Positions 1-12,781 of a stretch of 64,000 nt of DNA are shown in pieces. This DNA comes from Azoarcus sp. (GTDB taxonomy: Bacteria > Pseudomonadota > Gammaproteobacteria > Burkholderiales > Rhodocyclaceae), in NCBI GenBank assembly GCA_030604735.1, contig JAUVVG010000001.1, forward strand, positions 62,001-126,000, given 5' to 3'. How positions within the stretch are numbered: position 1 is the first letter of the stretch; the number at the start of each line of letters is the position of its first letter. Under the pieces are notes generated by a model. The model made no database searches. It was not told the DNA's origin and saw nothing but the letters and a program-made list of their open reading frames with translations. Made by a program: the position numbers and the translations under genes.

Positions 1-59
1 GTTGCGCCGGCCTGGCGCTAGAATGTCGGTCGAACTTACCCGATCATTGGAGCGAATAC

Positions 60-1298
60 ATGCCGGTCAATTACACCACGCCAGCCTCGTCAGATCTCCG
101 CCCGGTTCCGGGCGTCCAGCTCGGAGTCGCCGAGGCCGGTATCCGCAAGGCCAATCGTCGCGATCTCACCCTGATCGAGGTGAGCGAAGGTAGCCGACTG
201 GCCGGCGTGTTCACCCAAAACCGTTTCTGTGCCGCGCCGGTGCAGGTGTGCCGCGATCACTTGCGGGAACAACATGTGCGCGCCCTGGTGATCAACACTG
301 GTGTTGCCAATGCCGGCACAGGCGAGGAGGGGCTGGCGAGCGCGCAAGCGACCTGTGCCGCCGTCGCACGCCTGCTCGAGATCGCTCCACGGCAGGTACT
401 GCCGTTTTCGACCGGCGTCATCCTCGAGCCGCTGCCGGTCGACCGACTGGTTGCTGGCCTGCCGGCAGCACGGGCCTCGATGCGGGAAGAGGGCTGGCTC
501 GATGCGGCGCAGGCGATCATGACCACCGACACCGTGGCCAAGGCTGCGTCCCGCATCGTCGAAATCGACGGGGTGATCGTCACCCTGACCGGGATGAGCA
601 AGGGCGCCGGCATGATCAAACCGAACATGGCCACCATGCTGGGTTTTGTCGCGACCGATGCGCGCATTTCGCAAGCGCTGCTGGAGAAACTGGTCACCGA
701 GGCGGCCGATCTCTCGTTCAACAGCATCACGGTAGACGGCGATACGTCCACCAACGATTCCTTTATCCTGATTGCGACTGGACAGGCCGATCATCCCGAG
801 ATTCTCGACCCCGAGTCGAACGCCTATCAGGCCTTGCGTGAAGCGGTGGTCGGTATTTCCATCGAACTCGCCCAGGCGATCGTGCGGGATGGAGAGGGTG
901 CGACCAAGTTCATGACGGTCGAAGTCAAGGGTGGATGCGATCGCGACGAATGCCGCAAGGTCGCTTACGCCGTGGCGCATTCCCCGCTGGTCAAGACCGC
1001 ATTCTTTGCCTCGGACCCGAATCTCGGGCGTATCCTCGCTGCGATCGGCTATGCCGGCATCGCCGATCTCGATGTCTCGACGCTGAAGGTGTGGCTGGAA
1101 GGCGACTCCGAGACGGTGCTGGTCGCGGAAAAGGGTGGCCGCGCCGCCGCCTACCGGGAAGAGGCCGGGGCCAGCGTGATGGCCGGAAGCGAGATCACCG
1201 TACGTATCGATCTTGCCCGCGGCGACGCTTCTGCAACGGTGTGGACCTGCGACTTCTCGTACGACTACGTCAAGATCAACGCCGACTATCGCAGCTGA
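60..1298 (+). CDS. argJ: Bifunctional ornithine acetyltransferase / N-acetylglutamate synthase
   Basis: This enzyme moves the acetyl group from N-acetylornithine to glutamate and can also acetylate glutamate from acetyl-CoA, closing the cyclic arginine pathway. The 412-residue length is normal. The self-cleavage site is visible as KPNMATML, with Thr192 as the expected nucleophile that ends up at the N terminus of the beta chain; the KGAGMIKP stretch before it is typical. The ATG at 60 follows a GGAG at 50-53. The gene is complete although it lies close to the window edge. It is followed by a 10-base inverted repeat around its stop codon. Assignment is firm; whether it is mono- or bifunctional cannot be read from sequence alone. 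Confidence 0.95.
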   Translation: MPVNYTTPASSDLRPVPGVQLGVAEAGIRKANRRDLTLIEVSEGSRLAGVFTQNRFCAAPVQVCRDHLREQHVRALVINTGVANAGTGEEGLASAQATCAAVARLLEIAPRQVLPFSTGVILEPLPVDRLVAGLPAARASMREEGWLDAAQAIMTTDTVAKAASRIVEIDGVIVTLTGMSKGAGMIKPNMATMLGFVATDARISQALLEKLVTEAADLSFNSITVDGDTSTNDSFILIATGQADHPEILDPESNAYQALREAVVGISIELAQAIVRDGEGATKFMTVEVKGGCDRDECRKVAYAVAHSPLVKTAFFASDPNLGRILAAIGYAGIADLDVSTLKVWLEGDSETVLVAEKGGRAAAYREEAGASVMAGSEITVRIDLARGDASATVWTCDFSYDYVKINADYRS

Positions 1299-1335
1299 GC
1301 ATCGCGGGATGAGCCTGATGTAGGCCGATAGTCGG
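1282..1335. repeat. Inverted repeat spanning the argJ stop
   Basis: A perfect 10-base arm at 1282-1291 (CCGACTATCG) is repeated as its reverse complement at 1326-1335, with 34 bases between. The left arm is the end of argJ. There is no T-run, so it is not a classical terminator. It could protect the 3' end of the argJ mRNA or slow polymerase; role is inference. Confidence 0.4.
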
Positions 1336-1502
1336 ACCGGTCGGAGTGCAAGAGCGCGCCGATAGCCCCAATGTCGTCTTTATGCCCAGGTATTGCCCGC
1401 AGCCGCCGGTACAGGGGGTGCGGGTGACAGGTTTCGATGCAGGGGACCGCGCTTTGATGAATCGAATTTAAATAAGAAATTAATAATATTAGGTTGAGTT
1501 GG

Positions 1503-2687
1503 ATGAAACGGAATCTTTGGCTGCTCGCGATTGCCCAGGGCTTGTTCCTGACCAACAACGTCGTGTTCATCGCGATCAACGGGCTGGTCGGATTCAGTCT
1601 GGCGCCGGCCGCGTGGATGGCGACCTTGCCGGTGATGGGCTATGTCGTCGGTGGGGCCTTGTCGACCGGGTTGGTTGCGCGCAGCCAACGCAGATGGGGG
1701 CGCCGGATCTCGTTCCAGATCGGTCTGCTGGTCGCGGTGCTGTCGTCCTTGCTGTGTGCTTTTGCGCTGATGGCCGGTCAGTTCTGGATGCTGGTCGCTG
1801 CAACGGTGATCGCCGGTTACTACAGCGCGAACGGCCAGTTGTATCGCTTCGCCGCGGCCGAGCTCGCGCCGCCTTCGTTTCGCGAGAAGGCGGTGTCGCT
1901 GGTGTTGGCCGGTGGCCTGATCGGGGCGGTGATCGGTCCTAACCTGGCCAATCACACCCGGGAATTGCTGGGTACGCCGTTCCTGGCGGCTTATGTCGCC
2001 CTCGCCGTGGTGGCCTTGATCGCCATGGCGGTGATGGCGGCGATCCGCTTTCCGGAGGAAGTGCCGCTGACCAAGGCCCAGCAGGCGGCCGGGCGGCCTA
2101 TGCGCGTGATCATGCGCCAGCCGGTGTTCATCGTGGCGGTGCTTGGCGCGGCACTGGGCTATGGCGTGATGAACCTGCTGATGGCGGCGACCCCGCTTGC
2201 GATGGATGTGTGCGGGCTGCCGTTTTCGGACGCCGCGCTGGTGCTGGAATGGCATGTGATCGGCATGTTCGCGCCGGGCTTCGTCACCGGCCACCTGATC
2301 AAGCGCTTCGGCGTACTGCAGATCATGGGCGTCGGGGTGCTGCTCAATGTGGTCTGCATCGCGATCGCGCTGTCCGGCCAGGATCTGCACCAGTTCCTGT
2401 TCGCACTGTTCTTCCTTGGCGTGGGCTGGAACTTCCTCTTCACCGGCAGCACCACGCTGGCGATGGAAGCCTATAGGCCGGAAGAGAAGGACAAGGCGCA
2501 GGCCGCGATCAACTTTTTCGTGTTCGCCACCATGGCGGTGACCTCGTTCGCCTCTGGCGCGCTGGTGACGACCCAGGGCTGGACCTTGCTCAACCTGGGT
2601 TCCATCCTGCCCGTCGCCCTGATCGGCCTGGCCCTGGTCTGGCTGGCCGTGCTGCGGCGGCGCGAACGCAGGCTGTCCGCCTGTTGA
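1503..2687 (+). CDS. MFS transporter
   Basis: An integral membrane protein of 394 residues that alternates hydrophobic segments with short charged loops along its whole length, consistent with about 12 transmembrane helices. The loop after the second helix carries the ARSQRRWGRR basic cluster that matches the loop 2-3 region of the major facilitator superfamily. A central loop near residues 185-200 divides the two halves. I chose the ATG at 1503 over a TTG at 1494 because AGG at 1491-1493 is then suitably spaced. The upstream bases 1455-1495 are markedly AT-rich and probably hold the promoter. It ends tail to tail with apaG, and the two stop codons form the two ends of a hairpin. Substrate unknown. 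Confidence 0.8.
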   Translation: MKRNLWLLAIAQGLFLTNNVVFIAINGLVGFSLAPAAWMATLPVMGYVVGGALSTGLVARSQRRWGRRISFQIGLLVAVLSSLLCAFALMAGQFWMLVAATVIAGYYSANGQLYRFAAAELAPPSFREKAVSLVLAGGLIGAVIGPNLANHTRELLGTPFLAAYVALAVVALIAMAVMAAIRFPEEVPLTKAQQAAGRPMRVIMRQPVFIVAVLGAALGYGVMNLLMAATPLAMDVCGLPFSDAALVLEWHVIGMFAPGFVTGHLIKRFGVLQIMGVGVLLNVVCIAIALSGQDLHQFLFALFFLGVGWNFLFTGSTTLAMEAYRPEEKDKAQAAINFFVFATMAVTSFASGALVTTQGWTLLNLGSILPVALIGLALVWLAVLRRRERRLSAC

Positions 2688-2700
2688 GGCGAAAGCCTCA
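2685..2700. terminator. Stem-loop built from the two facing stop codons
   Basis: TGAGGC (2685-2690), a GAAA tetraloop and GCCTCA (2695-2700) form a perfect 6-bp hairpin. The left end is the TGA stop of the MFS gene and the right end is the TGA stop of apaG on the other strand. No T-run follows on either side, so it may act as a compact mRNA end or weak bidirectional terminator. Confidence 0.5.
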
Positions 2701-3081
2701 GTGCAGCGTTCGCGGCATCGCCAGAGTGAAGACCGGGATGGGCGCCTCGAAGCGGGTACCGTCTTCGGCGATCATCTGATAGCTGCCCTGCATGGTCCCG
2801 ACCGGGGTCTTCAAAACCGAGCCGCTGGTGTAGCGGAATTGCTCACCCGGCGAGAGCCGTGGCTGCTCTCCCACCACGCCTTCGCCTCTGACCTCCTGTC
2901 GTTCGCCACTACCGTCGGTGATGATCCAGTGGCGGCTGAGTAGTTGCGCCGCAAGCTTGCCGGTGTTGGTGATCGTGATGTGATAAGCGAATACGTGGCG
3001 TTCGTCGTCGGGGTCTGACTGGGCGGAGATGAACTCCGCCTGCGCTTCGACCTGAATGCGATATTTTTCGGTGTTGCTCAT
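2698..3081 (-). CDS. apaG: ApaG family protein (Co2+/Mg2+ efflux-associated)
   Basis: A 127-residue single-domain beta-sandwich protein of the ApaG/DUF525 family. Visible hallmarks are the FAYHITITNTG stretch near residue 27, the WIITDG motif, the GEGVVGEQPRLSPGEQFRYTSG region and the GSYQM segment. The family was named from the E. coli ksgA-apaGH operon and linked to cobalt resistance; its biochemical role is not settled. The start at 3081 gives the usual family length and is preceded on the minus strand by AGAGG; a longer reading frame upstream adds a non-conserved, proline/arginine-rich extension that I reject. It diverges from purB. Confidence 0.9.
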   Translation of the reverse strand: MSNTEKYRIQVEAQAEFISAQSDPDDERHVFAYHITITNTGKLAAQLLSRHWIITDGSGERQEVRGEGVVGEQPRLSPGEQFRYTSGSVLKTPVGTMQGSYQMIAEDGTRFEAPIPVFTLAMPRTLH

Positions 3082-3178
3082 GGGGCCTCTGTCTGTTCTC
3101 TTTGTTGTCCGATTGTTCGCGCCGACTGCTGGCCTCGTCCGACGCAAAGGCAGGGCGACGCGGTCGACGTTAAAATAG

Positions 3179-4570
<1,392 letters not shown>

Positions 4571-4583
4571 GGGGAGCGCAATC

Positions 4584-4901
4584 ATGGCTTTCGCCGACAA
4601 TCTGAAGCAGTTGCCCAAGGTGTCCCACCTGGCCGCGATCGAGTTGATCGCGGCCGACGAGCAGGTGGTCGCGATGATAGAGAACAAGCCGGGCCAGGCT
4701 GGGTCGTTGGCGGTGTATAACCACCTTGCCCAGATCCATGGCGCGATCACGCCCGAGGCGGCCAGGAAGGGGCTGGAGCTCTATGCCGAGCATGGCGAGG
4801 ACGCACGGCAGAACCCGGGCAAACACCCCAACATCGACCGCCTGATCGGCCTGATCGAGCGGGGCGAGACGCTGCGCGTCAAGCACCAGTTCGCGCTGTG
4901 A
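4584..4901 (+). CDS. DUF2322 family protein
   Basis: A 105-residue soluble protein with no signal peptide or membrane segment. The sequence MAFADNLKQLP, the NKPGQAGSLAVYN segment and the NPGKHPNIDRL segment match my memory of the DUF2322 family of small hypothetical proteins in beta- and gammaproteobacteria. The ATG at 4584 has a strong GGGGAG 8 bases upstream; a longer frame beginning inside purB is not needed. It probably rides on the purB transcript and ends before a large bidirectional terminator. Function unknown. Confidence 0.75.
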   Translation: MAFADNLKQLPKVSHLAAIELIAADEQVVAMIENKPGQAGSLAVYNHLAQIHGAITPEAARKGLELYAEHGEDARQNPGKHPNIDRLIGLIERGETLRVKHQFAL

Positions 4902-4953
4902 GCGGCGCGCCGGCCATCACGCGGAGGCGGTCGGCTGAGAATCGGCGGCTGTA

Positions 4954-4993
4954 AAACGAAACGGGCGCCGAATGATCGGCGCCCGTTTCGTTT
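4954..4993. terminator. Bidirectional intrinsic terminator
   Basis: A perfect 18-bp inverted repeat (4954-4971 and 4976-4993) with an ATGA loop. The arms end in AAACGAAACGGG / CCCGTTTCGTTT, so each strand reads a GC-rich stem ending in a T-rich segment. It sits between the converging DUF2322 and secF genes and can stop transcription from both sides. Confidence 0.9.
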
Positions 4994-5017
4994 GGCGGCA
5001 GGGGAAGGCGGAGGGGG

Positions 5018-5950
5018 TCAGACGACCGCTTCTTCCTTGTCCTTCTTCGGCTTGACGAAATGCTCGCGCGAAACGCCGAGCCACATCACGATCGGGCTGG
5101 AGACCAGCATCGACGAGTACATGCCGAAGATGATGCTGATCGCGAGCGCGAGCGAGAAGTAGTGCAGGGTCTCGCCGCCGAAGATCAGCATCGTGAACAC
5201 CACCATCAAGGTCGTGGTATGGGTGATCACGGTGCGGGAGATCACGCGGGTGATCGCGTGGTTGATGACTTCGGGCGTGTTCATGCCGCGCTTCTTCTTG
5301 AAGGTCTCGCGGATGCGGTCGAAGATGATCACGGTCTCGTTCACCGAGTAGCCCAGCGCAGCGAGCACCGCGGCCAGGACCGGGAGCGAGAAGTCCCACT
5401 GGAACAGCGCGAAGAATCCGAGAATGACGATCATGTCGTGCAGGATGGCGGTGATGGCGGCGACGGCGAAGCGCCACTCGAAGCGCAGCGCGAGATAGAT
5501 CATGATGCCGATCAGCACGAACAGCAGCGCCAGCGCCCCGTCGGCGGCGAGTTCGTCGCCGATCTGCGGGCCGACATACTCGACCCGGCGCAGTTCCGGG
5601 TCCGCCCCGTCCATGGCCTGCAGGGTCTGCAGCACGTTTTCGGACACCCGGTCCGAGTTCATGTCGTCGCGGGTCGGCAGTCGCACCAGTACGTCGCGGG
5701 CGCTACCGAAGTGCTGCACCTGGGCGTCGGTATAGCCCTCGCGCGCCAGGGCCTGGCGAATCGGTTCGACCTGCACCGCCTCGGGGTAGCTCACCTCGAC
5801 CAGGGTGCCACCGGTGAACTCCACCGACAGGCTCAGCCCGCGCGTGATCAGGAAGAAGACCGCGAGCACCACCATCAAGACCGAGAAAATGTTGAGCTTC
5901 AGCGCATGGCGCATGAAGGGGATATCGTTTTTGACGCGGAAGAATTCCAT
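5018..5950 (-). CDS. secF: Protein translocase subunit SecF
   Basis: An inner-membrane RND-like subunit that works with SecD to drive late steps of Sec export using the proton gradient. The 310-residue protein has an N-terminal membrane helix (about 18-38), a periplasmic domain, and a C-terminal block of five helices containing the conserved GYSVNETVIIFDRIRE motif. The start MEFFRVKNDIPFM at 5950 is standard and has AGGAAAG upstream. It lies 30 bases after secD in the tgt-yajC-secDF order common to proteobacteria. A Lys/Glu-rich tail ends the protein. Confidence 0.96.
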   Translation of the reverse strand: MEFFRVKNDIPFMRHALKLNIFSVLMVVLAVFFLITRGLSLSVEFTGGTLVEVSYPEAVQVEPIRQALAREGYTDAQVQHFGSARDVLVRLPTRDDMNSDRVSENVLQTLQAMDGADPELRRVEYVGPQIGDELAADGALALLFVLIGIMIYLALRFEWRFAVAAITAILHDMIVILGFFALFQWDFSLPVLAAVLAALGYSVNETVIIFDRIRETFKKKRGMNTPEVINHAITRVISRTVITHTTTLMVVFTMLIFGGETLHYFSLALAISIIFGMYSSMLVSSPIVMWLGVSREHFVKPKKDKEEAVV

Positions 5951-5980
5951 GTTTGTCTTTCCTTTGTCTTCCGGTAAGGG

Positions 5981-7819
5981 TCAGCCGATGCGGATACGGG
6001 TGAGCTTGCGCTGACGTCCGTAGAGCAGATTCACGAACATACGCGACACCAGTACGGCACTGAATACCGAGGTGAGGATGCCCAGGCAGAGAACAACCGC
6101 GAAGCCACGGACCGGGCCGGAGCCGAACACCAGTAGCGCGATACCCGCGATGAAGGTGGTGACGTTGGCGTCGAGAATGGTGTCGAAGGCCCGGTCATAG
6201 CCGGCGTTGATCGCCGCCTGGGGCGAAGAGCCGTTCTTCAGTTCTTCGCGGATGCGTTCGTTGATCAGCACGTTGGCGTCGATTGCCATGCCCAGCGTCA
6301 GCGCGATGGCTGCGATGCCGGGCAGGGTCAGCGTGGCCTGCAGCAGGGACAGCAAAGCGATCAGCAGCATCAGGTTGGCGGCCAGGGCCGCGACCGAGAC
6401 GATGCCGATCGCGGAATAATAGACCGCGATGAAGACCGCGATCGCGACCATGCCCCACATCACCGAGTTGAAGCCACGGGCGATGTTCTCGGCCCCCAGG
6501 CTCGGGCCGACCGTGCGTTCCTCGATGATTTCCATCGGTGCGGCGAGGCTGCCGGCGCGCAGCAGCAGCGCGACCTGGTTGGCCTCGGTGGTCGTCATGC
6601 GGCCCGAGATCTGGACTCGGCCACCGCCAATTTCAGTCCGGATCACCGGCGCGGTCACGACTTCGCCACGGCCGCGCTCGATCAGCAGGATGGCCATGCG
6701 CTTGCCGACGTTCTCGCGGGTGACGTCACGGAAGATACGCGCGCCAGCGGAATCCAGGGTCAGATGGACCGCCGGCTCGTTGGTCTGGCCGTCGAAGCCG
6801 GGCTGGGCGTCGACCAGGCGATCGCCGGTCAGCACCACTTCGTTACGCACCAGCAACGGTGAACCGCCGCGCTCGGTATAGAGCTCGGTGCCGAACGGTA
6901 CCTGGCCCTGCAGCGCGGCGTCGAGCGCACCGGGCGAGTCATCGACCATCCGGATTTCGAGGGTGGCGGTGCGGCCGAGGATGTCCTTGGCCTTGGCGAC
7001 GTCCTGCACGCCCGGCAACTGCACGACGATGCGGTCCACGCCCTGCTGCTGAATGACCGGCTCGGCTACCCCGAGTTCGTTGATCCGGTTGCGCAGCGTG
7101 GTGATGTTCTGGGTGATCGCGAACTCGCGGATGGTTTGCTGCGACTGCGGCGTCAGCGAGGCGATCAGGCGCAGGTCTTCGGGGCCGTCGTCGCGATCGA
7201 CCAGTTGCAGGTCGTTGGTGTTGTTCAGGATAGCGGTGCGCGCGGCATCGCGCTGTTCGGCGTCACGGAAACGCAAATGAATGCTGTTGCCTTCCCGGTT
7301 GATGCCGGCATGGCGGATGCGGCGATCGCGCATCAGGGTGCGCAGGTCGCCGGAAGTGGAGTCGAGTCGGTTGATGATGGCGCCCGGCATGTCGACTTCG
7401 AGCAGGAAGTGCACGCCGCCGCGCAGGTCGAGGCCGAGGTACATCGGCAGGGCGCTGATCGAGGTCAGCCAGTTGGGCGTGGCCGGCAGCAGGTTGAGTG
7501 CGACGATGTAGGAAGGGTCGGCTGGATCGGGGTTGAGCCGGCCTTCGATGAGATCACGTGCCCGGATCTGCTCTTCGGTATCGCCGAAGCGGAAGCGGAT
7601 GCTGTTCTCGTCGCTCATGATACCGGTGTGGATCAACCCGGCGTCGTTCAGCGTGGTCGTCAGGGTCGGAATCAGGGTGTTGTCGAGCGTGACCGTGGCC
7701 TTGCCGCTTGAGACCTGCACGGCGGGTACCTCGCCGTAGAAGTTCGGGATGGTGTAGATCAACCCGAACAGCAGGACCAGTGCGATGGCGATATTTTTCC
7801 AGAGCGGATAGCGATTCAT
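5981..7819 (-). CDS. secD: Protein translocase subunit SecD
   Basis: Partner of SecF in the SecDF-YajC complex that pulls translocating chains into the periplasm. The start at 7819 gives 612 residues beginning MNRYPLWKN, which aligns with the E. coli start; the frame remains open 26 codons further upstream but that extension is non-conserved. One N-terminal helix is followed by a large periplasmic region including LGLDLRGGVHFLLEVD (D/G-rich signature, about residue 117), and a C-terminal five-helix block with GMAIDANVLINERIREEL. No clear Shine-Dalgarno is seen at the chosen start. Confidence 0.96.
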   Translation of the reverse strand: MNRYPLWKNIAIALVLLFGLIYTIPNFYGEVPAVQVSSGKATVTLDNTLIPTLTTTLNDAGLIHTGIMSDENSIRFRFGDTEEQIRARDLIEGRLNPDPADPSYIVALNLLPATPNWLTSISALPMYLGLDLRGGVHFLLEVDMPGAIINRLDSTSGDLRTLMRDRRIRHAGINREGNSIHLRFRDAEQRDAARTAILNNTNDLQLVDRDDGPEDLRLIASLTPQSQQTIREFAITQNITTLRNRINELGVAEPVIQQQGVDRIVVQLPGVQDVAKAKDILGRTATLEIRMVDDSPGALDAALQGQVPFGTELYTERGGSPLLVRNEVVLTGDRLVDAQPGFDGQTNEPAVHLTLDSAGARIFRDVTRENVGKRMAILLIERGRGEVVTAPVIRTEIGGGRVQISGRMTTTEANQVALLLRAGSLAAPMEIIEERTVGPSLGAENIARGFNSVMWGMVAIAVFIAVYYSAIGIVSVAALAANLMLLIALLSLLQATLTLPGIAAIALTLGMAIDANVLINERIREELKNGSSPQAAINAGYDRAFDTILDANVTTFIAGIALLVFGSGPVRGFAVVLCLGILTSVFSAVLVSRMFVNLLYGRQRKLTRIRIG

Positions 7820-7937
7820 GGCGGTGTGAGGACGGGTGGGTGAGGCAGGGGGGCGGTCAGCCAGCGGCTTCGATCGACTGACGCCACGGGACTGCATGGC
7901 CGACCGATGTTCGGACAGCCATGCAAGAGGTGGGTCC

Positions 7938-8258
7938 TCACAGGGTCTTCAGCGTTCCCTTGGGAAGAACGGTGGCGACCGAAGGGCGCTGCACGACGAC
8001 ATTGACCTTGTCGGCGATTTCGAGATGGACGAAGTTGTCGCCGACTTCGGTGATCCTGCCGGCCACGCCGCCCTGGGTAATGACTTCATCGCCCTTGGCG
8101 AGTGCCGCGACCATGTTCTTGTGTTCCTTCGCGCGCTTCATTTGCGGACGAATCATCAGGAACCACAGGATCACGAACATCAGGATCAGCGGCAGCAGAC
8201 CCATCAGGCCGCCAGAGGGATCTCCCCCCGCCTGAGCGTAAGCGTTGGAAATCAACAC
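7938..8258 (-). CDS. yajC: Preprotein translocase subunit YajC
   Basis: A 106-residue single-pass inner-membrane protein of the SecDF-YajC complex. The hydrophobic helix LLPLILMFVILWFLMI (about 18-33) is followed by the signature RPQMKRAKEHKNM and a small basic/beta domain. The start is a GTG at 8258, chosen because GGAG lies 7 bases upstream and because all upstream residues are non-conserved and cysteine-rich. It lies between tgt and secD. Confidence 0.93.
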   Translation of the reverse strand: MLISNAYAQAGGDPSGGLMGLLPLILMFVILWFLMIRPQMKRAKEHKNMVAALAKGDEVITQGGVAGRITEVGDNFVHLEIADKVNVVVQRPSVATVLPKGTLKTL

Positions 8259-8497
8259 GTTTTTTCTCCGGGTAAGTTTGATAAACGGGCAATTATAACA
8301 GCACCGCCTGCCCAGCCTCGTTTCTTGTCCACCTGTCGCCAGGTCGGGCACTTGGCCGGAATGCGGAGACGAACCGTCACGCGAAAGTTCCCGCGTTGAC
8401 TGACCGAGTGCTCCTCTGCCGCGTGCGGGAGCGGGCTTGGCTGAGGGTGAGGGTCGTGGCGGGCTTCATGACTGCGGATGGGCAAACGGCGAGGTCG

Positions 8498-10640
<2,143 letters not shown>

Positions 10641-10644
10641 GAGC

Positions 10645-10673
10645 TTGCTGCCCGCATGGGTCTTATGGATAAT
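10645..10673 (+). promoter_or_regulatory. Sigma-70 promoter for tRNA-Leu(CAA)
   Basis: TTGCTG at 10645-10650 and GATAAT at 10668-10673 are separated by 17 bases. Initiation would fall near 10680, a few bases before the mature tRNA 5' end at 10687. The element lies within the leader of the divergent queA gene. Confidence 0.65.
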
Positions 10674-10686
10674 ACGGCGCTTGCCA

Positions 10687-10773
10687 GCCGGGATGGCGGA
10701 ATCGGTAGACGCAGCGGACTCAAAATCCGCCGGTGGTGACACTGTGGGGGTTCGAGTCCCCCTCCCGGCACCA
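10687..10773 (+). tRNA. tRNA-Leu (anticodon CAA)
   Basis: An 87-base class II tRNA with encoded CCA. The acceptor arms GCCGGGA and TCCCGGC pair fully, the D-arm contains GGTAGACGC, the anticodon stem GCGGA/TCCGC encloses CTCAAAA giving CAA, the long variable arm follows, and the T-loop GTTCGAGTC is present. It would read UUG leucine codons. Confidence 0.97.
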
Positions 10774-10879
10774 GATACTCACGACAGCGTGTTCGTTCCC
10801 TGTCGCGCAGGAAAAGCGCCCGGCGTCGAGCGGCGGGATGATAGCACCGACCCGTTCCGGGCGCCTCTCCTTCCCTGAC

Positions 10880-11866
10880 TCAGTTTTTCTCTCCTGTTTT
10901 TTCTCTTTCTCCGCGTTCAGGCTTGTTTCGGCCTTTATGGCCGCTTGGAACATTGACGCGGTCGTCTTCGTCGCTTCCGCCATATCGCGCCTGCCCGATC
11001 CGGCTGATGGCGAGGGTCGCGGGATGGGTCGATCGCTTTTCGACCGAAATGGCGTAGAAGGCCTCGCTCACGCTGGTAGGCTGGCCGACGCGGCGCACGC
11101 CATATTGACGGCAGACCTGATCTGCGATCAGTTCCGGCGCGGGAAAAATGCCGACCCCCGCTTCGCCGAAGGACTTCATCAGCGCGCTGTCGTCGAATTC
11201 ACCGACCACGCGCGGGCTGATGCGGCACTCCTCCAGCCAGTGCAAGAGCGGACGCCGGATCGCCGCATCGGGTCCCGGTAGTAGCAGCGGCGCCTGGTTC
11301 AGGCAGGCCGGAAAGTCGGGAGAAAGCGTGTCTAATAGTTTGGGGGCGGCAAACAGGCTGACCGGCGATTCGACCAGTTTATGACTGAACCCGCGCACAT
11401 CCATGTGGGCCGGCATCGGACTGTCCGCCAGGACCAGGTCGAGTTTGTGTATCGCAAGCTCGCCGAGCAGTCGTTCAAGCTTGTCCTCCCGGCAGACCAG
11501 GCGCATCGGCTCGTGTAGCTGCATCGAAGGTGCGAGCAGCAACCACGCGATGGATTTGGGAACGACATCGGCGACGCCGACCCGGAAGGGGATGGCGCGC
11601 CCTGCCGCGCGGTTGGTCAGCGCGCCCTCCAGTTCGCTTCCTATCCTGAAAATCTCTTCGGCATACGAAAGCACCAGTTGCCCGGTTTCGGTCAAGGCAA
11701 GGCGACGGCCCTGGCGTCGAAAGAGCGTGACCCCCATGTTCGCTTCCAGGGCGGCGATCTGCCCGCTCAGCGTCTGGGGCGCGAGCCCGGAGCGTTCGCT
11801 GGCACGGACGATGCCCCCAGCGCGGGCTACGTTCCAGAAATGATGAAGTTGTTTGTAGTTCAGCAT
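10880..11866 (-). CDS. LysR-family regulator, NhaR-like
   Basis: A 328-residue transcription factor. The N-terminal winged helix (MLNYKQLHHFWNVARAGGIVRASERSGLAPQTLSGQIAALE) matches the NhaR subgroup, which in E. coli activates the Na+/H+ antiporter nhaA and osmC. The C-terminal part is a periplasmic-binding-protein-like effector domain, ending in a charged Lys/Glu/Arg tail of about 30 residues. The start at 11866 is set by homology; no good ribosome site is seen, and an alternative at 11950 adds 28 non-conserved residues. No nhaA is present in the window. It diverges from the yccA-like gene, so both may share a control region (11867-12077). Confidence 0.8.
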   Translation of the reverse strand: MLNYKQLHHFWNVARAGGIVRASERSGLAPQTLSGQIAALEANMGVTLFRRQGRRLALTETGQLVLSYAEEIFRIGSELEGALTNRAAGRAIPFRVGVADVVPKSIAWLLLAPSMQLHEPMRLVCREDKLERLLGELAIHKLDLVLADSPMPAHMDVRGFSHKLVESPVSLFAAPKLLDTLSPDFPACLNQAPLLLPGPDAAIRRPLLHWLEECRISPRVVGEFDDSALMKSFGEAGVGIFPAPELIADQVCRQYGVRRVGQPTSVSEAFYAISVEKRSTHPATLAISRIGQARYGGSDEDDRVNVPSGHKGRNKPERGEREKTGEKN

Positions 11867-12077
11867 CGATCGGGGGTGTGGATACTTCGTTAAAACCGGA
11901 TAAAGATTTCGTTGAACTCGTATATTATCGAACAGTCTTAGCCTTAGCATTCGGAGTAACGAACGGGTAGTCCTGTTCGGCGCCCCGGTGAAAAGGGACT
12001 TTCAACAGTTTGGTCGTGACCGTTTCGCCTTTGGGCAAAAGCGATCACAACATCGTATTTCAGGAGGAAGCGATTCC

Positions 12078-12743
12078 ATGGAAAACCGTACCATGACGAT
12101 GCACCGGTCGGAGGCGTCCGTCCTCTCGACCAACAAGGTCATCCGCAACACCTATGTTCTGCTGTCGTTGACGCTGGCGTTTTCGGCGGTCGTCGCTGGC
12201 TTTTCGATGGCGCTCGGTCTGCCGCACCCCGGCCTGATCCTGACGCTGGTCGGTTACTTCGGGCTGCTGTTCCTGACCGCCAAGCTGCGCAACAGCTCGG
12301 CCGGTGTGCTCGCGGTGTTCGCGCTGACCGGTTTCATGGGCTACACGCTGGGTCCGATCCTGTCGTATTACCTTTCCCTGCCCAACGGTCATGCGATCGT
12401 GATGCAGGCGATGGGCGGTACGGCGGCGATTTTCCTCGGCCTGTCCGGCTATGCGCTGACCACCCGCAAGGATTTCTCCTTCATGGGTGGCTTCCTGATG
12501 GTCGGCATCCTGGTGGCCTTCCTGGCTGGTCTGGGGGCGATCTTCTTCTCGATGCCGGCGCTGTCGCTGGCGGTTTCGGCCATGTTCGTGCTGTTGATGT
12601 CGGGACTGATCCTGTATCAGACCAGCAGCATCATTCACGGTGGCGAGACCAACTACATCATGGCGACGGTGACGCTGTACGTCTCCATCTACAACCTCTT
12701 TACCAGCCTGTTGCACCTGCTGGGTGTATTCAACAGCGACTGA
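12078..12743 (+). CDS. yccA: BI-1 / YccA family membrane protein
   Basis: A 221-residue polytopic protein with about seven transmembrane helices spread from residue 25 to the C terminus, the pattern of the Bax-inhibitor-1 family. In E. coli YccA is a substrate and inhibitor of the FtsH protease and binds HflKC, which are also encoded in this window. The ATG at 12078 has AGGAGG 10 bases upstream; earlier in-frame codons are rejected. The N-terminal cytoplasmic segment of about 25 residues, which FtsH needs to grip YccA, is present. A 12-bp terminator hairpin follows. Confidence 0.85.
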   Translation: MENRTMTMHRSEASVLSTNKVIRNTYVLLSLTLAFSAVVAGFSMALGLPHPGLILTLVGYFGLLFLTAKLRNSSAGVLAVFALTGFMGYTLGPILSYYLSLPNGHAIVMQAMGGTAAIFLGLSGYALTTRKDFSFMGGFLMVGILVAFLAGLGAIFFSMPALSLAVSAMFVLLMSGLILYQTSSIIHGGETNYIMATVTLYVSIYNLFTSLLHLLGVFNSD

Positions 12744-12781
12744 CGCAGTTTCGACCGGTCACTGGGCCGGTCTGATTCGAT

